Positions 36,801 to 48,800 of a DNA stretch of 64,000 bases are shown piece after piece. Origin of the DNA: Symbiodinium natans. Its lineage: Eukaryota; Sar; Dinophyceae; Suessiales; Symbiodiniaceae. Each line of letters begins with the position of its first letter. The stretch's first letter is position 1. The stretch is from positions 181,001 through 245,000 of the forward strand of contig CAJNDS010002392.1 in assembly GCA_905221605.1 (NCBI GenBank). The letters are read 5' to 3'. Made by a program: the position numbers and the translations under genes. A model generated the notes under the pieces. The model did not search any database. It saw only the letters and a program-made list of their open reading frames with translations, and was not told the DNA's origin.

Positions 36801-39800
36801 TGCAGGGTTGCTTTTAGGAGTCTGCGGTCGTCCGAAAGGTTAGGGGCTTCTGGTTCCCATCGTGTATGGCGACATCACCAAGAAGCACGCGGTTTAGGGT
36901 TTAGGGTTTAAAGGTTTAGGGTTTAAAGGTTTAGGGTTTAGGGTTTAGGGTTTAGGGTTTAGGGTTTAGGGGTTCCAACGCAAACTGAGTAGTCTCTTCC
37001 GGCGCTGCTTGCGTGTACTCCCCGAAACTGTAAACCCTAAACCCTAAACCCCAAACACCAAACCCCAAACCTTACATGACGGTGCGTGGCACCATGTGGC
37101 ACCCTAAACCATGTAAGCTTCTATTTTTACAAACATTTAGCAAAGTACGCCCATACCAAGATTCACAAGACAAACAAGCATCAATGACATAGTTCTGGGG
37201 GTTCTAGCAAGAGTTAATACGCAAATGCTACTACGCAATAGCTGGCAAAGTGGGGATGAATAGCAAATCAAGCCTAAAGCCTACTAGGCCTGAAACCCCA
37301 AACCCTAAAGATCCCCAAGCCCCAAACCCCAAGGCCCAAACCCTAAAACCCCAAGCCCCAAACCCTAAAGCCCCAAACCCTAAAACCCTAAGCCCTACAA
37401 ACCCTGTCCTAAACCCTAAGCCCTAAACCCTAAACTCTTAAACCCTAAACCCCAAACCTTAAACCCTGAACCCTCAAGACAAAATAAGTAGAAGTTGTAT
37501 GTGGTATCATTCTGAATTTCCCAAGGGATTTGTCTAAACAGCTGACAAGCTGAGTTGAAGTCTATTTGGCAAAATTGTCCATTTACTTAAACCACCCTCC
37601 CCCTCCCACCCCCCCCCCCCCACCCCCCTCCCCCCCTCTCCTCTCGCCCCCCTCCACCCCGGACCCCCCTTCCAACAAAAAAAGCTTTCGTTCAAGACAT
37701 TTCGTTCAAAACTTTCGCACAAAACGTTAATTTTTGGGGCCCAAACCCTACACAATTTCTATAGTGGACACCCAAAACTCCCGGCAGGACGAAGCGGACC
37801 TGCAAGGCCCTAGCTTTCTGAAGCTCGTCCACAAGGCGCGCGCTCAGGAGTTTCACGGCGACAGTCGGGGCCAGCGCTGACGTGAAACAAGGGACCGGAC
37901 CCGCAGGTGCGAGTGGCAAAAGTCACGGGTCCTTGCTGGGCTTTTCCTAAAGCTTGATGCAAGCTTGAAAATAGGGTTAAAATCAGGAACGGACACACCA
38001 ACTCATTTTCAAGTGATTTGAAGCGAAAAAACATCGGGGAAGAAAAACAGCCCGCAATTCTAGCAGCAAAACGTCGAGAAGGCCTGAAGCAACGGGCTGC
38101 TGCTGAAACTTCGAAACGTTTGAGATCCGAGGCGTGTCATGTTGCCAAAAAAAGGACCTGCAAGGCCTCTGCCATCTGGCAGTCATGGGTCGCAAGTCAT
38201 GCCCGAGAGCCTTTTGGAAGCGTTGGGAGTCACTCGAGAGCATAAGTATTTTACTTTCTGTTGTTCTGCGCGCTTATGAGCCTTGTCACCTCCTTTGACT
38301 TGGGTGTTGTTGCGGTCTGGACTCGCTTGGCGTCGAATAATTTTTCATTGGGCACGAACTGCTACGCGCGTGTGACGTGTTCACAAGTCAACAGCAAGAA
38401 GTCAGGCTTGTTTGAGCTCGGGGTGCGACGGGCTCCTGATTTCCAGTGGACGGGACAAAGATCGCCGCCGCAGGCCGCCTGAGCCTTCTACGTGTGCCCG
38501 AACATGACAAGTGAAAGCAGTTGGAGCTTCGTGGGTGAGAGAGATTGAATCATGTGGGGGTTAAAACAGCTGTGTCGCAAATCCTGTGTTTTTTCAGATT
38601 GAAGATCTTCAATTTTGGCTTTGACCCTGAACACCGCTGACATGTTTAAACCTTTGCACACAGCGCACACAAAGCCATCCTCACACTTTCGGCCAAAGCT
38701 TGGCACGGTCTGCTCCTGTTGCGGCCAGCATTGCTCTTGAAAGTTGAGCTGCCAATTCATCGTAGCTGGTTTTCAAACAGGTCTAGGATGAAGAAGCAAC
38801 GCCATCCAATTGCGTTGATTAACTGTGTTCGCCAAGCTGGCTTTTGAACACGCGTGATGGTCGCATGGTTTTCAATTGCTCCACAGAGGCAAAGGCTACG
38901 AACAAACATTCATTTACGTCTTTACAAGTGCTGTCTACAGGTTCAAAATGTGGGCCTTATAGAATTTATGGTTCGGAGTTCAGAAGCTCAGGGTTTAAGG
39001 CGTCACGGCGCATGGCCTTAGGGGATTTCGCGAGCAAAAATTGGACAAAAACACATGAACTTCTGTCACTCCGACTACCTGTGTACCATTCGGGGCCTTT
39101 GCCACCGAATAGGTGCATAGCAGGCATTGCTTGTGTCCACATATGCGCGAGTCGCCATCGAACTCCATGACGGGGCTGCAGAGCCACGAAGCACTGTATT
39201 CCAAGCTACTGCCACGCTTTCTTGCTTGTGTTCGAATTGTCCACGTCTTTTCAGTACTTTTGCCTCGTGGTTTTCTACACCTGCCACATCTTCCACGTTT
39301 TTCCTACTTTTCCACACTGTCCGTGTGGTTTCCAAGTGCTGTCTATTTTTCTTTCCATACTTTGCGTGGATTTTGCTTTTGTTGGTCTGCGAACTAATGC
39401 ACAAAAATGTTTTCCGCGACTTGGGGAATCGTTTGAAAAAAAACTGCAATTTTGGCAGCTTGGGGGACTGCGGAGGACTGCGGAGGAGTGCGGAGAGAAA
39501 CTGCGGAGGAGTGCGGAGGACTGCGGAGGAGTGCGGAGGACTGCTGGAGGCGCTCTTGAAAATACAGTTTTCACCGAAATGAATTTTTGTCTTTTTTGCA
39601 ATCAATGTGAATACAAAGAAGCAGAATGCTCCTTCCTATGGAAAATTTGATTAGATTCGGGCTTCTTGGAATATTTTTTACAGATGTGAACACGCTTTTG
39701 AGGCGTATTTCTGTCAAAACAACACCGCAAGAGGCATTGGCAGGGTTGCGTTTCCAGAACGTAGTTGAACGTACCGAAGTGGAGGCAAAAAGAGCGAATT

Positions 39801-42800
39801 TGCATCCAGTTCATTAATATACTGGGCCTATTGGGTTGGCATGATTCCCTGATAGGCATATGCAGACAACAAGCAAGACAAAGACAAGAGAGAGCACAAA
39901 GGCAGAGTCCGCCCCACATGGTGCAGCAGCGGCGCCTTTGGAATGATGAAATATGATATGGCTTTGTCCAGTTTTTGCCGGTTGAATCCTGGAAGCCATG
40001 TTATCGCCCTCTACACCCCTGAAACGCAAACCCTAAACCAGCCTAAACCTGCACACAGCACTTGTAAAGACGTAAATGAATGTTTGTTCGTAGCCTTTGC
40101 CTCTGTGGAGCAATTGAAGACCATGCGACCATCACGCGTGTTCAAAAGCCAGCTTGGCGAACACAGTTAATCAACGCAGTTGGACGGCGTTGCTTCTTCA
40201 TCCTAGACCTGTTTGAAAACCAGCTACGATGAATTGGCAGCTCAACTTTCAAGAGCAATGCTGGCCGCAACAGGAGCAGACCGTGCCAAGCTTTGGCCGA
40301 AAGTGTGAGGATGGCTTTGTGTGCGCTGTGTGCAAAGGCTTAAACATGTCAGCGGTGTTCAGGGTCAAAGCCAAAATTGAAGATCTTCAATCTGAAAAAA
40401 CACAGGATTTGCGACACAGCTATTTTAACCCCCACATGATTCAATCTCTCTCACCCACGAAGCTCCAACTGCTTTCACTTGTCATGTTCGGGCACACGTA
40501 GAAGGCTCAGGCGGCCTGCGGCGGCGATCTTTGTCCCGTCCACTGGAAATCAGGAGCCCGTCGCACCCCGAGCTCAAACAAGCCTGACTTCTTGCTGTTG
40601 ACTTGTGAACACGTCACACGCGCGTAGCAGTTCGTGCCCAATGAAAAATTATTCGACGCCAAGCGAGTCCAGACCGCAACAACACCCAAGTCAAAGGAGG
40701 TGACAAGGCTCATAAGCGTGCAGAACAACAGAAAGCAAAATACTTATGCTCTCGAGTGCCTCCCAACGCTTCCAAAAGGCTCTCGGGCATGACTTGCGAC
40801 CCATGACTGCCAGATGGCAGAGGCCTTGCAGGTCCTATTTTTGGCAACATTACACGCCTCGAATCCCAGACGTTTCTAAGCTCCAGCGGCAGCCCGTTGC
40901 TTCAGGCCTTCTCGACGTTTTGCTGCTAGAATTGCGGGCTGTTTTTCTTCCCCGATGTTTTTTCGCTTCAAATCACTTGAAAATGAGTTGGTGTGTCCGT
41001 TCCTGATTTTAACCCTATTTTCAAGCTTGTATCAATCTGTAGGCAAAGCCCCATAGGACCCGTGACTTTTGCTAGGTGCGAGAGCTGCCCTTGAAAAAAC
41101 AGGATCCTTACCAAATCGGGCTGGCGGCGCCAGGACCTCGGCAAGCGAATGCCTTGCAAGGAAGACAGGCGAACTGAGAGCGGTCTAGGTTTTTGCGAGG
41201 TCGAGACCGACCGCTGCTGGGGGTGGGGTGCGAAGACGGACTTCGCACTCTTGGAGGAGGACGCTCAGACCGGCCTCAGCTCCTTTCACGTCTTGAACAA
41301 GTCTGCAAGTCTGACGCAAGGACCTGTGACGAAAAGGCCAGCACGCGCAGCCGCGCGCCGCGGAAAAAAAGAAAAGAGAAATCTCCTCTGCGTCAGAATC
41401 GCGTTCGGCTTCTATCGAAGCAGTGCCGGGCCCGGCGCGCGTGCGTCGCTCGCTCCAGCCGAATCAGCAACAACCTCTCTGATCCACCTGTCCGGTTTTG
41501 AAGAAAGTCTGCCGTTTTCATGATGCTGGAGCAACTTGACACTTGAGCAGCTTGCAATCACAGCGATCCACTGGCTCCATCGATTTGCTGGCTCCATTCG
41601 CCTTCGCCAAGCGCTCACTTCAAGATGAGCACCAAGGCAGTTACCAAGGCCATCTGCGCTGCGCAGTTGATGCCACGTATTCTCACGCATGTCACCTCGT
41701 CGCCCGCGCACTGCTCGAGCATGACCACGTCAGGAAGGGGCAAAGTCATACTGTGGAGCCGCCCATTGCTGCACTGCTCCTCGACGAGAAAGCGTTTCGT
41801 ATCTCTGCAGCGAGCCATCAATGTCAAGCCCCTCCCCCCCCCCCTCCGCAGCACTCTGAGGTGCGCCCGAACAAGTCTCGTTTGGCAGCTGCCAAACAGT
41901 GAGGGCAAGTGCCTGCCGATTCGTCGGTCCATGCGCCAGTGGCGCCTGAACGGCCCACCGCATCACCCCTGGTGAGCATCGCGCGCCTCGCCGCTCTCTT
42001 CGTCGCAGCATATAAACGGATGCCAGCCCAAGCGGGACGAAGTAACAAACCTATTCATGCCACGTCGCGCTCGAGCGAGTAGAACAGAGCAATTCAGAAC
42101 AAGATGCCTAAGACCCTCGCGAGCAGAGCTTCAACAACAACTAGGTTCGGGACAGCCGCATCTGCCTTCCTTGTGTGGACGCGCGTGACGGTTTGGTATT
42201 TCTTGAGCCATCGCACCGTCTGACCTATCCGCGGTCCGCGGAACTCGGTAGACAAACCACCATGGCCACCATCCTCGCGTGCGAAAAAAACCCCGGCGCC
42301 CTGGTTTGCTTGCCGCAGCCGGCCTTACCGACACGATGCCCGGACGTCGGTCGCGGCCACACCCGCAGCCCTGATGCGAGCGGGCCGAGTGGAACTTGCT
42401 GGCCACGCGCAAGCCAGCCAAGTCGGCCTGCGCGCGGACCCGCGGACCCGCTCCAGCCGGCTCTGGCAATGCTGTCATGGGGAATCGACACCTTCGACGC
42501 CTTGCTGAAATATACTGGTTCAGTGACAGGCCCCCGCCTCCTTCCCCCTCTCCTGGTGCCAGTTCGGTCAAAACCTTTTCCGTCAAAACTTTCGGTCAAT
42601 CGTTCAAAACGTTATTGGGACCCAAATCCTATACAATAACCCTAAATCCTAAACCTTCAACCCTAAACCCTAAACCCTAAATCCTACACCATAAACCCTA
42701 CAAACCTAAACCACTGGAGGCCATCCTGGGAGGCGTCCTGGGTGCTGCCGGGCTCGCCCTCGCGCCGGTCTCAGGCGCCTGGCCTGGGCGGTGGGGGGGG

Positions 42801-45800
42801 CAGGGGGGGTTAGGGGTTAGGGTTTAGGGTTCAGGGTTTAGGGCGTAGGGTTTATGAGGGTCATAAGCTTGAGGGTTTAGGGTTTAGGGGTAGAGGGTTG
42901 TAAGGTTTAGGGTTTAGGGTTTAGGGGTAAAGGTTACAAGGTTTATGGTGTGGGGTTGTAGGGTTTAGGGGTAGATGGGTTGTCATAGGTTTATCGGGCT
43001 ATGGGGGTAGAAGGTTTGTTTGGGCTAGAGATTTAGACTTAGAAGGTCGCAGGCTTGTAGGGTGTTGGATTAAATGTTACAGGGTTAGGGTTCTAGGAAT
43101 ACAGGGTCTGTCAACATTTAGAACCCTGAAGCTTCGACCTAAACCGCAAACCCCAAACCCTAAACCCTAAACCCTAAACTCTAAACCCTAAACCCTAAAC
43201 CCTAAACCCGAAACCCTATGCAGGCGCCACCTCCATGACGCTCTCGCTGACCGGGGCCGGGCTTGGTGTTGGCGCCGCGGCGGCCACCCTGACGGCCGGA
43301 GTGGCCTGCCGTGGGTTTTTGGGTTTAGGGTTTGGGGTTTAGGGTTTCGGTTTAGGGTTTGGGGCTTTGGGGTTCGGGTTTTTAGGGTCAGGACTAGACT
43401 CCGCACTCCAAGTGCCTCCACGGTGGATACCCCAAAGCATCCCCAAGAAGGTGCCCCTCAATCAGGGGCAGTAGAGGAGGGGTACTGAGTACCGGTGGCC
43501 GGATAAGGTACAAACTTTTGTTTTATCTTAGTTTTTGGTATTTTTTAAATTATAATTGTTATTATTATTATTATTATCATTATTATTATTTTTTATTATA
43601 TATAGATGTTTTTCTTTGTGCCGGGGTGGGCTCCTAAACTCTCGTATTATCTCTGTAGGGTTAAGGGTTTAGGGTTTGGGAAGTTGATCCCTCAACGAAG
43701 GGATGTTCTTCAAGCCCCCACAGGAGTGTCTGGGGAATATTGGGCTTTCGCGTCCAGGGTTTGGCTTGCCATTAAAGGACATGTCAGGGTTTAGGTTCAG
43801 GGTTTAATCGGTGCAAGGTTTAGGGTTCAGGGGCTTAAGGGTTATATATTAGAGAGTTTGGGGTTCCCTAAACCCTAAACCCTAAACCCCAAACCCCAAA
43901 CCCCAAACCCCAAACCCTAAACCCTAAACCCTAAACCCTAACCCTAAATCCTAAACCCTAAACCCTAAACCCTAAACCCTAAACCCTAAACCCTAAACCC
44001 TAAACCCTAAACCCTAAACCCTAAACCCTAAACCTTAAACCCTAAACCCTAAGCCCTAAGCCCTAAGCCCTAAAGCCCTAACCCTAACCCCTAACCCTAA
44101 ACGCTAAACCTTGAACCTGAACCCTGAACCCTAACCCTAAACCCTAAACCGAAAACCGTAAACCCTACACCCTAAACCCTAAACCCTAAACCCTAACCCT
44201 AAACCCTAAACCCTAACCCTAAACCCTAAACCCTAACCCTATAAACCCTAAACCCTAAACCCTAAACCCTAAACCCCCCCCCCCCCCCCCCAGAGGAGTT
44301 GGGGCGGGAGGGGGCTTTCTTCCGAGTTAGGGCTTTGGGAGTTTGAACCGAGCTCCCCTAATCCGAACCCTGCGCTTGGGGGGAGGAAGGAAGCTGGAGG
44401 TCCCAATGGGCGGGGTTTGGGGTTTAGGGTTTAGGGTTTAGGGTTTAGGGTTTAGGGTTTAGGGTTTAGGGTTTAGGGTTTAGGGTTTAGGGTTTTAGGG
44501 TTTAGGGTTTTAGGGTTTAGGGTTTTAGGGTTTAGGGTTTACCTAGGGCTTTCATAGGGTTTAGGGTGTAGGGAGGGGCCTGGGATTTAGGGTTTAACGC
44601 TGTCTGCTGATTAGTGTGGCGCCCCCCCCCCCCCCCCCCCCCCTCCCGTCAACAAATGGACTCCGCTCTTTAGTGTGGGGGCGGGGTTCTGGCTTCATAT
44701 GATTTCAAAAGGGATGAGTTTATATGAGTTCAAAAGGGATCCATATGATTTTAAAAGGGATGAGCTCGTACGCGTTTAAAAGGGATCATCCATGATTTAA
44801 AAAGGGGTGAGACTGTACGAAATTCAAAGGGATCCATACGATTTTAAGAGGGATGAGTTTACATGAATTTAAAAGGGATTTTCTGATGTTAAAGGGATCC
44901 ACATGATTTTAAAAGGGATGAGTTTATATGAATTTAAAGGGGGTCCATCTATCCCAACCAAGCCAGCCCGCAAAAAAAAAATAATAATAATTCCGGGGGA
45001 CCAAACGTTTTTATTTATACGGCATTCGGGCAGCTGTTGGACTACCCCCGTTGAGATTTGATTGCGTGGCCTGGGTACAAAAGCATTTTATGAAAAAAAA
45101 ATAGCTTTGGGGCTGGCCTGGAGACTGAAGATTTCAGGGCCCGACAGCCTCAGGCCTCAAAGTTTCAGGCTTTGAACCTTTGATCTTTGGTCTCTCAGGC
45201 TCAGTTCAGAAGCGATTTCTAGACAAACCACGCCATTCAACAGCCTCGCCGAAATTTTGCATCGCCCGATTTTTTTCACAATTCCGGGGGACCTCCTCAA
45301 ATAGACCCCCCTGAATAGTTTTTGGGTTTTTTCACAATTACGGAGGGCGGGCACACAAATCAGGATGCAACAGTAAGGATCGGGTCTTAGCCATGAGTTG
45401 AGCACTGCAAACTTATTGGGCTTGTGGAGGGAAGCGGGTTCAAGGCTTGAGAGAGAGAGAGAGAGACAGAACTTTTGGGTTCAGGGTTAAGGAATCGGAG
45501 TTTCCTGGCCCCTACCAGAAGTTGAGAGGAGCATCCTCTAATCAACCGAAGACGCATCCTCTACGAACTTCTTCAAGGCGGGAAATCTAAGCAGTTGAAG
45601 GTTTTGGCCCACATTCCGAAAACCTAAACACCCTAAACCCTAAACCTTAAATGCTTGAGGTGGTCAAGGATGCCTACGTGAGGAGCGCCTCGAAGCGAGC
45701 GCCTGGGATCCAGGAAGCTGGCGCTGAGCCTTTCGGGTTGAGGGTTTAGGGGTTAGGGTTTAGGGTTTAGGGTTTAGGGTTTTTTAGGGTTTAGGGTTTC

Positions 45801-48800
45801 GGGTTTAGGGTTTAGGGTTTAGGGTTTAGGGTTTAGGGTTTAGGGGTTAGGGGTTAGGGTTTAGGGTTTAGGGTTTAGGCTTGTAGGGTTTAGGGAGGTT
45901 TTGTGTTGAATCGGCCGGGTTCAGGGTTTGGGGTTTAGGGTTTAGGGTTCAGGGTTTGGGTTTAGGGTTTTGTTTTTTGGCCCTACTTCTTCTAAGTTTT
46001 TTGTAACCCTGAACCCTGATGACCTCGGGGTGTAATATAGGGGTCGGAATAATTACCAACAGTATTCCCCTAGGGTCCCTTGATATTTGTACTCTACTAA
46101 CCACCCCCCCAACCCTGTTCTAATTATTCAGGCCCCTATACTAGGCCCTAAACCCTAAATCCTGAACTCTAAACCCTAAGCCCTAAACCCTAAACCCTAA
46201 ACCCTAAATCCTAAACCCTAAATCCCATTCTAACTATTCAGGCCCCTATATTAGGGTTCTGTGTGTAGGCGTTGAACCTGCACGTTCTGGCGAGGTGAAG
46301 GAGACCCTCGAGGAGCTCCAGACCGCCCCCTGCGCCAATGTGAGGGTTTAGGGTTTAGGGTTTAGGGTTTAGGGTTTAGGGTTTGGGGTTTGGGGTTTGG
46401 GGTTTGGGGTTTGGGGTTTAGGGTTTAGGGTTTATGGTTTGGGGTTTGGGGGTTGGGGGTTGGGGTTTAGGGTTAGTGGTTGAGGGGTTTCAGGGTTCCG
46501 GGCTTTTAGGGTTTTTAGGGTTTTTGAGGGTTTTCAGGGCTTAGAAGGGTTTTTAGGGCTTTTAGGGTTTTTGTTAGGGCTTTTAGGCTTGTTAGGGTTT
46601 TTGGGTTTTTTTGTTTCGACGGAGGGGAGTCTTAGGAAGCCACATAGTTTAGGACTGCCAAAAGCCAGGGCCCACATGGTTCTCAGGGTATATGGGAATC
46701 CTGAACCCTAAGCTCTAGAGGGCTCCTAAACCCTAAACCCTAAACCCTAAACCCTAAACCCTAAACCCTAAACCCTAAACCCTAAACCCTAAACCCTAAA
46801 CCCTAAACCCTAAACCCTAACCTGTAAAACCTAAACCCTAAACCCTGAGTTTGGGGTCTCTGATTTGTGGGGGGGAAGTATGGACCCTAACACCCCCGTA
46901 CATCCCCCTTGGAGAGCAGAATGGGCGAAGCTCCAGGGTCATTTGCAATAGGGTCAGTTGCAATGAAGGATTGAGGGTGTTTTAGGTTTTTTTGGGTTTA
47001 GGGTATTTTGGGTTTAAGGTATTTTGTGTTTAGGGTTTAGGGTGTTTAGGGTTTAGGGTATTTAGGGTTTAGGGTATTTAGGGCTTAGGGCTTAGGGCTT
47101 AGGGTTTAGGGTTTAGGGTTTAGGGTTTAGGGTTTAGGGTTTAGGGTTTAGGGTTTAGGGTTTAGGGTTTGGGCGTGTTGGGCCTACAGTGGTGTACCAA
47201 TGCCGCCAGATCGGCAAGTGAAGAGCGCGTTCCCTTCCGTAAATTCCTACCTAGAGAGTCATTTGACATGGACATCTGTGTTACGACAAAAGCATGATAG
47301 CCGAGTGCCAAAGTCAGCCCGAGTTGAACGAAAACAGCTGGAATTTACAGGCAAGACGTGTTGTTTGCGGCCGGTTGCGTGCCTTTGCGGCCGGAGTGCT
47401 GCAAAAGTTGCCGAAAAAAACACTGAACAAGCAGGGATGCGCATCAGCCAAAGCCATTACAGGGAAAGCGTCCGATTTAGACACAAAGTAGACGAGCCTA
47501 CAAAACAGCGCAATGCGCCAAAAACCATATTAAAACCCAATGGAACGGAAATTTGTGTTAAAAGGAAGCGCCAGGTCAACCCAAAACCCTAACCGTTCTG
47601 CCCTGAACTGCTAAACCCTAACCCCTAAACCCTAAACCTTGAACGCAGCTGCCCAATTGTCACTGTGTGGAAAGAGCCCCACTTGAAGTTTTACAGGCTG
47701 CTGAAGAACTGTCAAAGTCAGGTTCGCGATTTGGTTCTTTCTTTGAAAGGCACAGCCGTGACGCTGTGGGGAGCATTCGGCTACGGCATTTTGCTCGCAT
47801 CAAGGCAGCTTGGGTTCGGAGAGAGTGCCCAGATTCGCACGGTTGACTTCTTCTGCGACCAACTTAAAGGAGTCTGTCCCTGCCGAAGGGGGCACCGACA
47901 CTTCGCGTTGGGAGCGCTCGAAGGCAAGGCTCCATGACAGGACCAGGCTCAACTTCGAAAGTTGCAGGCGGGTCGGCCTGAACCCTCAGTACCCCTAACA
48001 CGAAGACCCTATCAAACGTATGAACCCTAAATAGCCCTATAAACCCTTAAGAGCTCCAGAAAACACACCCTATAGAGCCTATAAACCCTGAAGCCCTAAG
48101 CTCTAAAGCTTGCGTTCGTGAACCCAGGACGACGCGGTGCTCTGCCGCCTGGTGCACCAGCCACTTGGCCCCCGGAGTTGGGTCTCGGGTTTTAGGGTTT
48201 TAGGGTTTTAGGGTTTTAGGGTTTTAGGGTTTTAGGGTTTTAGGGTTTTAGGGTTTTAGGGTGTTAGGGTGTTAGGGTTTTAGGGTTTTAGGGTTTTAGG
48301 GTTTTAGGGTTTTAGGGTTTTAGGGTTTTAGGGTGTTCGGGTTTTAGGGTTTTAGGGTTTTAGGGTTTCAGGGTTTTAGGGTTTCAGGGTTTTAGGGTTT
48401 TAGGGTTTTAGGGTTTTAGGGTGTTAGGGTGTTAGGGTGTTAGGGTGTTAGGGTGTTAGGGTGTTAGGGTGTTGGGTTTTAGGGTTTGATGGCTTAGGGT
48501 TTGGGCCATGAGGGTTTAGGGCTTAGGGCTTATGGTTTACGGTTTACGGTTTGGGTTTTGGGTGTAGGAGCAGGATGAAGTATCTTAGGAGTTTTCATGG
48601 TGAGTTGTTCCCCATAGTCGCCTTACATCTGCCTTAGAGTCACATGCCCGACGTGTGCATCACAGATGCCTTCGATTCTATTCTCAGACCAAAGGTGCCT
48701 ACCTGGAAACTCTGTAAGAACCTCTTTAAACCTTGTAACCCTAAACCTTAGACCCTAGAACCCTAAACCCTAGAACCCTAGAACCCCAAACCCTAAACCC

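Larger units (their letters stand above)
37590..42640. mobile_element. Repeat-poor 5-kb block with internal palindrome and similar flanks
   Basis: The block contains almost no telomere-like units, unlike DNA on either side. Its ends resemble each other in direct orientation: a C-rich stretch, then CAAAACTTTCG, then AAAACGTTA, CCCAAACCCTACACAAT on the left (37600-37763) and CCCAAATCCTATACAAT on the right (42530-42637). It holds the inverted arms listed separately and several open frames without recognisable domains. It lies within the large intron between the ApoL-like exons at 36844 and 42720. An inserted element or segmental insertion is the best reading, but I see no transposase or reverse-transcriptase motif. 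Confidence 0.5.

Noticed and set aside
36844-36891. YEATS-domain start (VPIVYGDI)
   Set aside because: The short motif resembles the PIVYG strand of YEATS proteins, but the following HTHxWTVYV region was not found; the piece is kept only as a doubtful ApoL-model exon.
42131-42639. Overlapping 124-154-codon frames on both strands
   Set aside because: GC-rich DNA with open frames in several registers at once and no recognisable domain or splice context.
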